DNA of 64,000 bases from Cyanobium sp. Morenito 9A2 (GTDB lineage: Bacteria > Cyanobacteriota > Cyanobacteriia > PCC-6307 > Cyanobiaceae). The notes beneath the pieces were generated by a model. It saw nothing but the letters and a program-made list of their open reading frames with translations. It was not told the origin of the DNA and searched no databases. This document shows, piece after piece, positions 1-9,208 of the stretch. The position numbers and the translations under genes were made by a program. Within the stretch, counting starts at the first letter, position 1; each line of letters starts with the position of its first letter. The stretch spans positions 186,001 to 250,000 of the forward strand of contig NZ_JAGQBJ010000001.1 of the NCBI RefSeq assembly GCF_024345575.1, given 5' to 3'.

Positions 1-291
1 ACCGAGCACCCGGTCGGTTTCACTGTCCCGGGCGCTCACCACCAGAATCGGGGTGCGGTCGTTGCGTTGGCGCAGCTGGCGGCAGAGCTCCAAGCCGCCA
101 AGACCCGGAAGCATCAGATCAAGCACGATCAGATCAAAGCGGGGGGCGCCAGTGGGCGCTTGGATCTGCTCGAGGGCCTGGCGGCCGTTGGCACAGACCG
201 CCACATCGAAGCCCTCCAGCTCCAGGGCCTCAGCGATGGTTTCACGGATGGTGTCGTCGTCCTCGACCACCATCAGTCGCGGAGCGCTCAC
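1..291 (-). CDS. Response regulator, receiver domain (partial, 3' end outside window)
   Basis: Two-component signalling protein; only about 97 N-terminal residues are in the window. The translation shows a receiver fold: an acidic pocket E10-D11-D12-D13, the phospho-acceptor Asp58 in the motif VLDLMLPGLGG, and the switch Ser86 in LVVSARD. The tail DRVLG is where OmpR-type regulators continue into the LGADDY segment, so an OmpR/PhoB-type DNA-binding output is likely, but that half lies off the window. The start is taken as GTG at 291 because no in-frame ATG lies upstream; an internal ATG at residue 7 is an alternative. It is divergent from the sigma factor gene across about 136 bases. I cannot tell which cyanobacterial regulator this is. 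Confidence 0.88.
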   Translation of the reverse strand, partial: MSAPRLMVVEDDDTIRETIAEALELEGFDVAVCANGRQALEQIQAPTGAPRFDLIVLDLMLPGLGGLELCRQLRQRNDRTPILVVSARDSETDRVLG

Positions 292-427
292 GGCAAGGGG
301 GCTGGCTGTTTGGAGCCATTCTCCTGGCTGATGACGGTGATGACCGACACCAATGGAACCGGGCTTGGAGTCAGCCCTTTGTTTGGTGGTAATTTACGAA
401 ACCTAAAGGGTTCCTTATTCCCCGCCC

Positions 428-1417
428 ATGCCCTCCGTCCCGATCGCTTCGGCCGATGGCGCTGCCTACCTGGGCGGTTGCACTGATCTGGTCCGTTCCT
501 ACCTGCGCGACATCGGCCGGGTGCCGTTGCTCAGCCACGAGCAGGAGATCACCCTGGGCCGTCAGGTCCAGGACCTGATGGCCCTCGAGGAGCTGGCGGA
601 AGAATTCGAGATGCGCCATGGCGCCAAGCCGACGGAGGCGGAATGGGCCGCCCTCGCCAGCTTGGAGCCCCCGGCGCTCAAGCGCAAGCTCGCCAGCGGT
701 CGCCGCGCCAAGGAGCGGATGGTGGCCGCCAACCTGCGCCTGGTGGTGAGCGTCGCCAAGAAGTACACCAAGCGGAACATGGAGCTGCTGGACCTGATCC
801 AGGAGGGCACCATCGGCCTGGTGCGGGGCGTGGAGAAGTTCGATCCCACCCGCGGCTACAAGTTCTCCACCTACGCCTACTGGTGGATCCGCCAGGGCAT
901 CACCCGTGCCATTGCTGAGAAAAGCCGCACGATCCGGCTGCCGATCCACATCACCGAAACCCTCAACAAGCTCAAGAAGGGCCAGCGGGAACTCAGTCAG
1001 GAGCTGGGCCGCACCCCCACCGTCAGTGAACTGGCCGTGGCCGTCGAGCTGCCGGAGGAGGAGGTGAAGGATCTGCTCTGCCGGGCCCGGGCGCCGGTGA
1101 GTCTGGAGATGAAGGTGGGCGATGGCGATGACACCGAGCTGCTTGATCTGCTCCAGGGCGACGCCCAGCTGCCCGAGGAGGCCGTGGATGGGGAGTGCCT
1201 GCGGGGGGACATGCGGGCGCTGCTGGAGCAGCTGCCGGAGATCCAGGGGCGGGTGCTCAAGATGCGCTACGGCATCGATGTGGAAGAACCCATGAGCCTC
1301 ACCTCGATCGCGCGCACCCTGGGCATGAGCCGCGACAAGACCCGCAACCTGGAGCGTCGTGGGTTGGAGGCGATTCGCTCGCGTTCGCGCCAGCTGGAGG
1401 GCTACCTGGTGGTTTGA
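428..1417 (+). CDS. RNA polymerase sigma factor, sigma-70 group 2 (RpoD-like)
   Basis: Directs RNA polymerase to promoters. The 329-residue protein has region 1.2 ([16 protein letters not shown], near residue 20), the core-binding region 2 ([12 protein letters not shown]) followed by the -10 recognition segment [12 protein letters not shown] at about 151-163, a region 3 helix with the RLPIHI motif, and a region 4 helix-turn-helix ([20 protein letters not shown], about 289-308) for the -35 element. It lacks the long region 1.1 of the primary sigma factor, which fits the non-essential group 2 sigmas (SigB/C/D/E) that cyanobacteria use for stress and light responses. Which paralog this is cannot be decided here. 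Its 3' end overlaps the convergent M48 gene by 16 bases. Confidence 0.95.
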   Translation: MPSVPIASADGAAYLGGCTDLVRSYLRDIGRVPLLSHEQEITLGRQVQDLMALEELAEEFEMRHGAKPTEAEWAALASLEPPALKRKLASGRRAKERMVAANLRLVVSVAKKYTKRNMELLDLIQEGTIGLVRGVEKFDPTRGYKFSTYAYWWIRQGITRAIAEKSRTIRLPIHITETLNKLKKGQRELSQELGRTPTVSELAVAVELPEEEVKDLLCRARAPVSLEMKVGDGDDTELLDLLQGDAQLPEEAVDGECLRGDMRALLEQLPEIQGRVLKMRYGIDVEEPMSLTSIARTLGMSRDKTRNLERRGLEAIRSRSRQLEGYLVV

Positions 1418-2358
1418 GGGGCTGGCGGTGTCAACCGCGCTCCGTGCCATTCCGCCCCCAGATCAAGGGCGCTCAAGGCCCGTCGCCCGCGCAGGTTTCG
1501 GCGACCCCAGTAGCGACGTTCTGCAGGATGGCCCCGCCACCAGGCCTCGGCAGCCTGGCTGAACTCCGCTTGGCGGATCGCCAGGGGCGGATGGGAGCTG
1601 ATGTAATCGCGCAGCAGATCAGCGTGGTCGTCGGCACGGCTGGATTGTGAGCCCTCGGAGCGTTCGAGGGAAGCGAAGCTGGCGCCGCTGCCCCGGGGGT
1701 CGTAGGGGCTGTAGCGGAGCAGGGTGAAGGCGTAGACGTCGGCTTCGTGCTCGGCGGCCTTGCTGTAGTTGTGCTGGACGAGGATTCGAAGGGCCAGATC
1801 AGCCAGTTGCCCCAGCGTTTCACTGCCCCGCTTGCGGGCCAGCAACTGGAAGCGCACGGTGTCAAAACAGTGGCCCAGTTCGATGTGGCCGGCCTCGTGG
1901 GCCAACACGCTCACCAGCTCCGCCTCGGAACCAAGGGTGTTCAGCAACCCTCTGTTGACCAGGATCACACCGCCCGGAAGCGCCATGGCGTTGGCGGACT
2001 CCGACGGAATCACATAGGCGCGGTAGGGGAAGGGCTTCCTGGCATGGGCCCGGATCAGCGGCATCAGGGCATCCAGGTAGGCCTGGTCTGGATCGGAGAC
2101 CTTGACCTGGTAGGCATAGCGCTCCCGGAAGGTGTCCCCCAGATCCCGTTCCTCCAACGAGCCGATCGGCATCCCCCGGCTGGCCAGCCGGTCGGCCAGC
2201 TTCAGCGGTGTGCCCAGCAACTGGAATGGGGTGGCCAGGGAGGAGGTCAAGGGGCTGCCGGGACGCGCCTGCATCAACAGCGCGATCAGTCCAGCACCGC
2301 CGGCGAGCAGCAACACCAGCAGGACGGTGCGCAGGGGAACGTGGCGCTCGGATGTCAT
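1402..2358 (-). CDS. M48-family metallopeptidase, membrane-anchored
   Basis: Predicted zinc metalloprotease of 318 residues. It starts with a hydrophobic helix (residues about 9-29) that should act as a signal anchor, placing the catalytic part outside the cytoplasm. The zinc site is the HEAGH motif at 154-158, and EHEAD near residue 203 supplies the third ligand typical of M48. The family includes BepA/YfgC and HtpX-type quality-control proteases of the envelope. It lies immediately downstream of the DUF2339 gene with a 4-base overlap (2355-2358), so the two are probably translationally coupled and may share a role at the membrane. The substrate is unknown. Confidence 0.9.
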   Translation of the reverse strand: MTSERHVPLRTVLLVLLLAGGAGLIALLMQARPGSPLTSSLATPFQLLGTPLKLADRLASRGMPIGSLEERDLGDTFRERYAYQVKVSDPDQAYLDALMPLIRAHARKPFPYRAYVIPSESANAMALPGGVILVNRGLLNTLGSEAELVSVLAHEAGHIELGHCFDTVRFQLLARKRGSETLGQLADLALRILVQHNYSKAAEHEADVYAFTLLRYSPYDPRGSGASFASLERSEGSQSSRADDHADLLRDYISSHPPLAIRQAEFSQAAEAWWRGHPAERRYWGRRNLRGRRALSALDLGAEWHGARLTPPAPQTTR

Positions 2359-5300
2359 TCGAAGCGGGCGCGAAAGCGGTTGTAGATCGCATTCATCGCC
2401 AGCATCAGCAGGCCCACGCCGATGAACACGATCCCCCGCAGGCCCAGATCCACCTGGGCCAGATCGATCGACATCAGGCGCAACAGGCAGATCCCCAGCC
2501 CCACCAGGGCGATGGTGCGAAAGCTGTTCTCCTGCAGCAGGGCACTGAGCACGTAGAGCGCGAACGCCTCAACGGCCCAGAGCAGGGTGTGCAGGGAGGG
2601 GTCGTAGCGCAGGTAGAGGTAGTAGGCCACGGCGGCGAACATCGGGTAGTAGAGCCAGTGGTTGCGGTGGGCCGCCACCCGGCGACCCACCCAAGCCAGC
2701 AGCGGGCCCCCGCCGGGTTGTCGCAACTCCTGGAGGTCCAGGTTGCGGTGGGAGACGACGATGAACGTCATCTGCAGGCCAATGGCGACCAGGGCGAGCT
2801 GATGGGGTTGCTCGTACCAGAGCGGCGAGGGGGTCTCCAGGCTGCTGAGCATGGCCACCACCGTGGCGACCGCCACCCAGTAGAGGATCACCGCATAGAC
2901 CTTCACCCGCGTGGCGAACAGGCGCCGGCAGGGATCACTCACCAGCACCAGGGCCAGCAACGACCAGGCCACCGGCCGCCACAGCGCCTCCACCTGGCCC
3001 AGGATCGTGACCACGACCCCCACCAGGACCACCTCCAGAAACCAGGGGTGCACCGCCTGCCAGAGCGGTTGCTCCCGCAGGCGCTCCCTGGGCGAGAAGA
3101 ACCACCAGTAAAGGGCCACCGCCAGGGCCAACAGCTCGATCAGCAGCCGGATCGGCAGGGTGAAGGGCCCGGCGCTCACCAGGGCCGGGCTCTGGCTGAT
3201 CACCAGCAGGTAGGACCCGGCGAAGGCCAGCAGGTAGAGCAGGCCCAGCACCAAGGCATGGTTGGCCATGGAGCGCCTCAGCCGATCGGAGCTCTCCAGG
3301 GCCACCAGGGAGAGCAGAAGCCAGACCACACCAGGAATCAACGGAGAGATCGGCTCAAACAACAGATAAGCCGCCAGGCCCAGGTCGAGACCGAGCAGGT
3401 CGAGGCCCAGCAGGCGCACCGCCCCGGGACCGCCGCTGCCGATGGTGACGAGTGCCAGGGCGGTGAGTGGCAGCAGGTGCCCCAGCAGAGGGGCCGTGGC
3501 CCAGGGTTGCTCAGGCAGCAGCGCGCCCAAGGCGACGGCATGGGTGAGGGCAACGGCAACGGCGGTGCCCACCAGCAACCCATCCGGCCGCAGGCAGCGG
3601 GCGATCAGCAACAGGGCGCCCAGGGCCAGCAGTGCCTCCAGCTCACGGCCAGCGGCGGGGGTGCCGACCACCACGGCGGTCAGCACCAGGGCCGGGCTGA
3701 TCCAGCCCATCAAGGCCGTCAAGGGTTGGCGAAGGTCGAATCGAGGCATCAACACCTGCACCAGGGTGGTGAAGCCGGCCCAGGCCACCAGCAGTCCCGC
3801 CAGGGCTGGTCCTGAGGCGGTTTCAGGCCAGCTTGCGGTTTTCTCCAGTGCGGCGCCCACCAGGGCGCCGAGGATCAGGACCACCGCCGTGCCATTGAGC
3901 AGAGCCCAACCGACAGCACTGACCAGCGGCTCCCGTTTCATTGCCAGCAGCAGCAGGGCCAGGGTGGTGAGCGGCAGCAGGTGGCCCAGCAGCGGCAGGG
4001 GCGACCAGGGCAGCTGCTGCAGCTGAGCACCCCAACTGAGCACATGGAGGGCGACGGCCGCCGCGGCGAGGCTGCCCATCAGGGCCTCCGGCCGCCAGCG
4101 GCGGGCAATCAGCAGCAGACCACCGATCGCCAGCAGGCCCTCCAGTTCACGGCCCCCTTCGGGGGTGCAGAGGCCGGCGGCCACGAACACCAGCACCGCG
4201 CTCAGGCCACCCATCAACGGGGGCAAGGGCTGACGAACGGCAAAGCGACGCATCAACAACTGCACCAGGGTGGTGAAGGCGGCCCAGGCCACGAGGACAC
4301 CCCCGTTGAGCGCCAGGCCTCCAGGACCGCCCTGGGTGGCGGTGCTCAACACGGTGCCGATGATCAGCACCACGCCGGTGCCGTTGAACAGAGCCCAGCC
4401 GATGCCGCTGACCACGGTCTCCCGGCGCATCGCCAGGGCGAGCAGGGCCAGGCCGGTGAGGGGCAGGAGGTGGGGCAGGTACGTCGGCGCTGACCACCCC
4501 TGGGCATACAGGGTCACACCCCCATGGCTGCTGGGAGCCAACAGCTGCAGCCGATGGCTCCAGCCGACGCCATGGGCGGCGACCGCGGCCGCCGTGGCTC
4601 CTGCCAGCACTCCGGCGGGTCGCCAGCAGCGGCCCGCCAGCAGCAGAGCTCCGACCACCACCAGGGCCAGCAGCTCCCGGCTGGGCTCCGGCGGGCAGAC
4701 CATGGCGCCCACGAAGGCCAATGCTCCGGCAAGCCAACCCAGCAGCGCTGGCAGGGGGAGCGTCACGCGCCGGAGGCTGAGCTGCCGTTGCACCGCAGTG
4801 AGCAGGGCGCTAGCACCGATCAGCACACCGCCGTTCTGCCAGAGCAGGGCCGGCGCTCCACCGGACGCACCCGCCTCCACCCCGGCCAGCACCAGCAGCA
4901 GGGCGATCAGGTTCACGAGCCCCCAGCCGAGGCGCCGGATCGTGGTGTCCTTCTCCGCGATACCCAGGCGCAGGAACAGGAGGGTCTCCACCAGCAGGAC
5001 CATCAGCAGCAAAGGGCCGTTGGCGATCAGGGGGTGGAGGCTGATCACCGCCCCCATGGCCAAGGACTGGGCGATCAGGGTTTCGTTCAGCTGCAGCCAG
5101 CCCAGCTGGCCCTGGCGCGCCCGCCGGGCCAGCAGTGCCGCCACCAGCGCCGCCAGGGCCAGGGCCCCAGCGCGGCTGACGGCCTGCTGGGGGTAGATCA
5201 GCAGGGCCAGGGCCAGGGCGCCCCAGTTGCTGAGCTGCAGGGCCAGGGGCAACGGCGCCAGCGACGCGGCGCTCCCCTCACTCCGGCTGAGCAACCGGCG

Positions 5301-6473
5301 GTGCTGCAGCAGCGCCCCGCCCCCGAACACCAGCAGGGCCGCCAGGGCTGCGCGCAGGCGCAGGTCGCCGCTCGCCTGGAGCGCCTCGGCGCAGCGCAGG
5401 AACCAGGCGCCGTGGAAGGCGGCATAGGCCAGGGTGACCACCAGGAGATGGGGATCCCAGGGGCGGCGCAGGGGCAGGATCAAGCCCACCACGGCCACCA
5501 GGCTGGCGATCACCAGCGTTTCAGCGGCCAGTGCCGGCTGGTTGTCCAGCACGATCATCAACGGCACCAGGCCCAGCACCACGTGCAATGAAGCGATCGT
5601 CTGGGTGCGGGCGACACCGGCCAGGGCGAGGTTGACCACCACCCCCAGGCTCAGCAGCGCCAGCCCCCGGCGGGGATCCTGCAGCCATTGCAGACCGAGG
5701 CCCGGCAGCCCTCCACCCGCCGCACAGGCGAACAGGAACAGGGCGGCCCCGCCACTGCGCATCCAGTGGGTGAGGTTGCGCCAGGGGAGCCGATCCCCAA
5801 GGACAAAGGAAGGAGCCGCCAGGGCGGCCGCTGCCGCCACGGTCATCCAGAAGCGCTGGAAGGGGCCCAGTCGCAGGGCGACGTTGATGACCACGAAGGT
5901 GACCCCGGCCACCACCACCAGCACACCGAGGATGCCGGTCCAGTTCTCGATGAACAGGCGCTCGATCCGGCGCCAGAGCAGTTGCAGGGCGCTGGGTTCC
6001 GCCGGCGCCGGCGGAGGCGGGGCTAGTGGCAGCGGAGCTGGGGGAAGCGGTGGACGCCTGACGGCAGGGCGGCGGGACGGGGAGCGCTCCGGTTCGGGCG
6101 CCTGGGGGGCACGAACCGAACCCTGCTGATGGGGGGGCCTGGGGCTGGACGGCGGCGGCGGGGTACTGCCCAGCCGCTCGGCGCTCCCATGCAAGGAATC
6201 CGATCGAACCTCCCGTGGTTCGGCTGTCGGGGAGGGCGGCGTCGGCTCGGGGAGGGGGGACGGGGATCGCCGCTCTGCCCGCTCGTCTTGGCGGCGCTCC
6301 AGGTCGATCAAGCGCAGGTCGATGCCCTGCAACTGAAGGGCCAGCTCCGCCAGCCGGACTTCCAGGTGCTTGAAGTGGTGCAACAGCTCCCGGGTGCGCC
6401 GGCGTCCCTCTGACGCGCCACTCACCAGAACGATGGCCACGACGATCACCAGCAGAATCAGGACTCCGCCCAT
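2355..6473 (-). CDS. Giant DUF2339 polytopic membrane protein with tandem internal repeats
   Basis: A 1372-residue membrane protein. Residues 4-20 form a first membrane helix. A charged helical stretch to about residue 65 could be a coiled coil, and residues about 66-150 are rich in Pro and Ser. From about residue 165 to the end there are many hydrophobic helices. This layout is that of DUF2339 proteins, whose function is unknown. Residues about 505-1014 consist of three successive, clearly related modules of 163-175 residues, each opening with a GWxLxNG-like motif, passing through RELxxLLxxGALLLxxRxxRP and ending with a GHLLPLT-like motif. That makes it longer than typical members. The start ATG at 6473 follows a divergent intergenic region with an inverted repeat. 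It overlaps the M48 protease gene by 4 bases. Confidence 0.88.
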   Translation of the reverse strand: MGGVLILLVIVVAIVLVSGASEGRRRTRELLHHFKHLEVRLAELALQLQGIDLRLIDLERRQDERAERRSPSPLPEPTPPSPTAEPREVRSDSLHGSAERLGSTPPPPSSPRPPHQQGSVRAPQAPEPERSPSRRPAVRRPPLPPAPLPLAPPPPAPAEPSALQLLWRRIERLFIENWTGILGVLVVVAGVTFVVINVALRLGPFQRFWMTVAAAAALAAPSFVLGDRLPWRNLTHWMRSGGAALFLFACAAGGGLPGLGLQWLQDPRRGLALLSLGVVVNLALAGVARTQTIASLHVVLGLVPLMIVLDNQPALAAETLVIASLVAVVGLILPLRRPWDPHLLVVTLAYAAFHGAWFLRCAEALQASGDLRLRAALAALLVFGGGALLQHRRLLSRSEGSAASLAPLPLALQLSNWGALALALLIYPQQAVSRAGALALAALVAALLARRARQGQLGWLQLNETLIAQSLAMGAVISLHPLIANGPLLLMVLLVETLLFLRLGIAEKDTTIRRLGWGLVNLIALLLVLAGVEAGASGGAPALLWQNGGVLIGASALLTAVQRQLSLRRVTLPLPALLGWLAGALAFVGAMVCPPEPSRELLALVVVGALLLAGRCWRPAGVLAGATAAAVAAHGVGWSHRLQLLAPSSHGGVTLYAQGWSAPTYLPHLLPLTGLALLALAMRRETVVSGIGWALFNGTGVVLIIGTVLSTATQGGPGGLALNGGVLVAWAAFTTLVQLLMRRFAVRQPLPPLMGGLSAVLVFVAAGLCTPEGGRELEGLLAIGGLLLIARRWRPEALMGSLAAAAVALHVLSWGAQLQQLPWSPLPLLGHLLPLTTLALLLLAMKREPLVSAVGWALLNGTAVVLILGALVGAALEKTASWPETASGPALAGLLVAWAGFTTLVQVLMPRFDLRQPLTALMGWISPALVLTAVVVGTPAAGRELEALLALGALLLIARCLRPDGLLVGTAVAVALTHAVALGALLPEQPWATAPLLGHLLPLTALALVTIGSGGPGAVRLLGLDLLGLDLGLAAYLLFEPISPLIPGVVWLLLSLVALESSDRLRRSMANHALVLGLLYLLAFAGSYLLVISQSPALVSAGPFTLPIRLLIELLALAVALYWWFFSPRERLREQPLWQAVHPWFLEVVLVGVVVTILGQVEALWRPVAWSLLALVLVSDPCRRLFATRVKVYAVILYWVAVATVVAMLSSLETPSPLWYEQPHQLALVAIGLQMTFIVVSHRNLDLQELRQPGGGPLLAWVGRRVAAHRNHWLYYPMFAAVAYYLYLRYDPSLHTLLWAVEAFALYVLSALLQENSFRTIALVGLGICLLRLMSIDLAQVDLGLRGIVFIGVGLLMLAMNAIYNRFRARFE

Positions 6474-6480
6474 GGAGACC

Positions 6481-6534
6481 AGTCAGTGGAACTGCCTTCT
6501 TCCTAGTCAGCGGCCCATGGAGCCTCCGCTGACT
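6481..6534. promoter_or_regulatory. Three copies of AGTCAGYGG, two forming an inverted repeat
   Basis: The 103-base region between the divergent DUF2339 gene and a 90-residue gene has AGTCAGTGG at 6481-6489, AGTCAGCGG at 6505-6513 and the exact inverse CCGCTGACT at 6526-6534. The last two form a perfect 9-bp inverted repeat around a 12-base centre. The first two copies are 24 bases apart. This arrangement suits an operator for one or both divergent genes; a hairpin in the 5' leader of either transcript is the alternative. The protein that would bind is unknown. Confidence 0.45.
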
Positions 6535-6576
6535 GTCATGGTTCGTCGCCGGGGCTAGATCTGAGGCGTTCGAGCG

Positions 6577-6849
6577 ATGGCGATGACCTTCTTCGAGGTG
6601 CTCTGGGAGGGCGACAGCTTCAGCGATGCGTCGGATCTTGAGGAGGCCCTGGCCTGCTATCTGATGGTGAAACCCGAGGGGCTGGAGTGGAGCGAGGTCT
6701 GCGGCAACCCCACCTATGCCCCGAGCATCCGGCGCTACAGCTCCTTCGATTCCTACCTCGACAACGACGACGCCCTTGAGGTGATCGAGGTCACGGCCGC
6801 CATGCTCGAAGCGGCAGAGGCTCAGGCGGTCCAGGCGCCGCCGGAGTGA
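6577..6849 (+). CDS. Hypothetical acidic protein, 90 residues
   Basis: Small protein without a recognised family. It is acidic, has no signal peptide or membrane segment, and shows a compact aromatic-rich core (EVLWEGDSFSDASDLEEAL, then a YAPSIRRYSSFDSYL segment) followed by a helical Ala/Glu tail. Codon use matches the neighbours, so it reads as a real cytoplasmic protein, not a chance frame. It is divergent from the DUF2339 gene and shares the repeat-bearing intergenic region. Function not known. Confidence 0.7.
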   Translation: MAMTFFEVLWEGDSFSDASDLEEALACYLMVKPEGLEWSEVCGNPTYAPSIRRYSSFDSYLDNDDALEVIEVTAAMLEAAEAQAVQAPPE

Positions 6850-6906
6850 GCGGCCCCTGTTGTTCAGCTGGTCAGGGTTCTGGTGGCCTTGATCGGAAGG
6901 TCGTGC

Positions 6907-7311
6907 TCAATCCAGCTGCAAGGGGCTTGGCACCACCATTCCATTTCGCTTCACCCCCAGGCGGATCGGGCGGGGAGGCCCCTTTCGAGGCAGCGTCACT
7001 TCGACCCAGAGCTCTTCGCCAGGGGCCCGCCTGGATGGATCGTCGATAGGATCGGGAATGAAGAATGCCACGGTGCTCGAAGACACCGCGCAATCGGGTG
7101 ACCCCTCCAGGCGCAGACTCACATAGCGCGCTCGGATCGGCAGATTCGGATCCACCGGTAGGGCCCGCGTCCAGCAGCGGACCGAGGTGGCCCGGTCGAA
7201 CAGCAGCTGGGCCCCGAGGCTGAGCATCAGGATCACCTGAACGCCCCCCACCAGCAGGCCGCGTTGGAGCGATGGGGTGCCATGAAACCTTCTCAGCCAG
7301 GGAGGGGTCAT
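6907..7311 (-). CDS. GDYXXLXY-domain-like membrane-anchored protein
   Basis: A 134-residue protein with one N-terminal hydrophobic helix (about residues 17-38) and an exported domain. The segment DPNLPIRARYVSLRLE resembles the signature of GDYXXLXY proteins, with RARYVSLRLE in place of GDYxxLxY. Such proteins usually sit beside DUF2157/DUF4401 membrane proteins, and here the gene follows a DUF2157 gene with a 4-base overlap (7308-7311), which supports the call. Function is unknown for the family; the pair probably forms a small membrane complex. The degenerate signature is the main reason for caution. Confidence 0.65.
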   Translation of the reverse strand: MTPPWLRRFHGTPSLQRGLLVGGVQVILMLSLGAQLLFDRATSVRCWTRALPVDPNLPIRARYVSLRLEGSPDCAVSSSTVAFFIPDPIDDPSRRAPGEELWVEVTLPRKGPPRPIRLGVKRNGMVVPSPLQLD

Positions 7312-8477
7312 GGCCGACCTTCAAGGGCGCGGGCGATCAGGCGACGGCGCGTGGTCTCCAGCAACCAGCCACCCAACAGAAACAGAGCACCGAGCCCCAC
7401 CAAGCTGGCGGAGCGGCCAAGCTTGTCCATCACCTCCGAGAAGTAGAAGGCCACGAGAGTGACGGCAAAGAACACCGCGCCCAGGTTGATGCGCTCCAGG
7501 CGGGCCTCACGCAGGCCCCAGCCCACCATCAACAGGGAACCGATCACCCACCAGATGTAGGGAAACAAGCGACCCGCCGGATGGATGAAGAAGGTGGGCG
7601 TGAGCACCCAGGCCGTAGCCAGACCCATGGGCCAGGCCGCCCGGCGGGACAGGCCAAACGCCAGCAGAAGAGGTGCACCGATGGCCACGAGCCATGCCAG
7701 GCTGAACAATGGCAAATCTTGCGCCGAGAGAGGATCTTGAAAGCGCAAGTTAGTGGCGGTGTAGTAAAAGTCCCAAACGTGAGGCATGAGCACAATGAAC
7801 GTCCAATAAATCGCCAGCGGAATCAACACCAGCCGGCCTATCCCCGCCAAAACCAGACGCGATGTGCCTGCCCGAGCGTCGATTTGGGCGCTGCAATAGG
7901 CGAGTGCAAACAGCAGCAGTCCGCAGGCGGTGACCCCTTGGCGGTGCAACGAGGGAATCAACGAAACGTCGTTCCACCAGACACTGCACAACCAGGCCGG
8001 CAGCAGCAGGGCCACCAGCACCAGTTGGGGCCACTGCCCCAGCACCAGCCAGCCCGCCAGCGCCCCGAGCGCCCACAGCAGCAGACCCAACGACCATTCG
8101 GCCTCCAGGTGAAAAATCTGAGCCGCCAGGAAGATCCCTGCCCCCAGGGCGATGGAGCCCAGGGCATGGAAAGCATCAGCCATGGCGGCGTAGCGGCCTG
8201 AGGTCAGCGCGCCCGCCCCGTGAAATCCACCCACCAGCACCAGGGCGAGGCTGAAGCGGAACGGGGGAGAAAGGTTCTCCCAATGGGCGGCGACGAACAG
8301 CAGCACCCCCGCCCCCATCAGCAGCGTCCCGAAGATCAGCAGCACCCGTATCGGCCAGTGCAGGCCGCCCGGACCAGCCCGCGTCCGCTCCCAGCCCTCG
8401 ATCCGCGCCACCGTCTCGGCATCGATCAGGCCGGCCTCATACCAGCGCTTCCACGGCTCGTGCGGCTTCTTGCCCAT
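7308..8477 (-). CDS. DUF2157 polytopic membrane protein
   Basis: About 389 residues. The N-terminal cytoplasmic segment (WKRWYEAGLIDAETVARIEGWE) is the DUF2157 hallmark and precedes roughly eleven hydrophobic helices. I chose ATG at 8477 because a strong AAGGAGAGGAAGG ribosome-binding stretch lies just upstream; a frame extension to 8519 is open but less convincing. The gene runs into the GDYXXLXY-like gene with a 4-base overlap. The two families co-occur widely, but no biochemical role is established. Confidence 0.82.
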   Translation of the reverse strand: MGKKPHEPWKRWYEAGLIDAETVARIEGWERTRAGPGGLHWPIRVLLIFGTLLMGAGVLLFVAAHWENLSPPFRFSLALVLVGGFHGAGALTSGRYAAMADAFHALGSIALGAGIFLAAQIFHLEAEWSLGLLLWALGALAGWLVLGQWPQLVLVALLLPAWLCSVWWNDVSLIPSLHRQGVTACGLLLFALAYCSAQIDARAGTSRLVLAGIGRLVLIPLAIYWTFIVLMPHVWDFYYTATNLRFQDPLSAQDLPLFSLAWLVAIGAPLLLAFGLSRRAAWPMGLATAWVLTPTFFIHPAGRLFPYIWWVIGSLLMVGWGLREARLERINLGAVFFAVTLVAFYFSEVMDKLGRSASLVGLGALFLLGGWLLETTRRRLIARALEGRP

Positions 8478-8582
8478 GCCCTTCCTCTCCTTGAACGCCC
8501 GTGGGTGGGCCATCACCATGGGTGAGCCGACCCCGCTGCTGGCCAGTCTGATTTGGACTGGTCCGACGGCAGGCTCAACCGC

Positions 8583-9203
8583 TCAACCGCTCACCACCCG
8601 AAAGGTGAGATTGATCCGCTCCTCCTTCACCTTCAGGCGGGCCGGCAGGGCGTGCAGCCAGTGGCGCTGGGTGGGGGGATCCATCACCAGCAGATCGCCA
8701 TGGCCCAGCTCCAGGCTGATCGGGGCCTGGGCTATCCGTTCGGGGCGTTTCGGTTTGAGCCGGAAGCTGCGGGTGGCCCCCAGGCTCAGCGAGGCGATCG
8801 GCGCGCTGGCCTCCAGCTCCGGTTCATCGTCGGCGTGCCAGCCCATGCGCTCGCCCCCATGGCGGTAGCGGTTGAGCAGCAGGGAATTGAAGCGCCACCC
8901 CAGCAGCGCCCCGAGCTGCTCTCGTAAGGCCTCCAGGGCCGGAGTCCAGGGCTCGGGCTGATTGAGCAGGCCGCTGTAGGTGTAGAGGCAACCGGCATCG
9001 GCCACCCAGCAGGTGAGGCGGGGCAGGGGATGGGTGCGACCAAACAGGGTGATGGACTCCTGGCGCCAGGGCACCTCCGCCTGCAGCTGGACCAGCAACT
9101 GGTCGGCCCTTGAAGGCACCTCGGGAGAACCGCTATCGAGCCAGCCTGGCCCCCAGCGCAGGGCCAGCCCCTCGGCGCAGGTCCGCTGGGGTAAGCCGGC
9201 CAA
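8583..9203 (-). CDS. AlkB-like 2-oxoglutarate/Fe(II)-dependent dioxygenase
   Basis: Likely repairs alkylated bases by oxidative demethylation. The C-terminal two thirds show the AlkB core: the iron ligands in GWHADDE (His and Asp) and the distal His in HWLHALP, with the 2-oxoglutarate-binding Arg in RINLTFR close to the end. A nucleotide-lid-like segment with YTYSG lies upstream. The reading frame stays open far upstream, but that part overlaps the next gene in another frame and does not look like AlkB. The best start is TTG at 9203, just past the stop of that gene, giving about 206 residues, normal for the family. Confidence 0.85.
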   Translation of the reverse strand: MAGLPQRTCAEGLALRWGPGWLDSGSPEVPSRADQLLVQLQAEVPWRQESITLFGRTHPLPRLTCWVADAGCLYTYSGLLNQPEPWTPALEALREQLGALLGWRFNSLLLNRYRHGGERMGWHADDEPELEASAPIASLSLGATRSFRLKPKRPERIAQAPISLELGHGDLLVMDPPTQRHWLHALPARLKVKEERINLTFRVVSG

Positions 9204-9208
9204 GGGTC

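Noticed and set aside
2208-3815. 535-residue plus-strand open frame opposite the DUF2339 gene
   Set aside because: Composition is Gln/Gly/His-rich with no family, as expected from the complement of a GC-rich membrane-protein gene.
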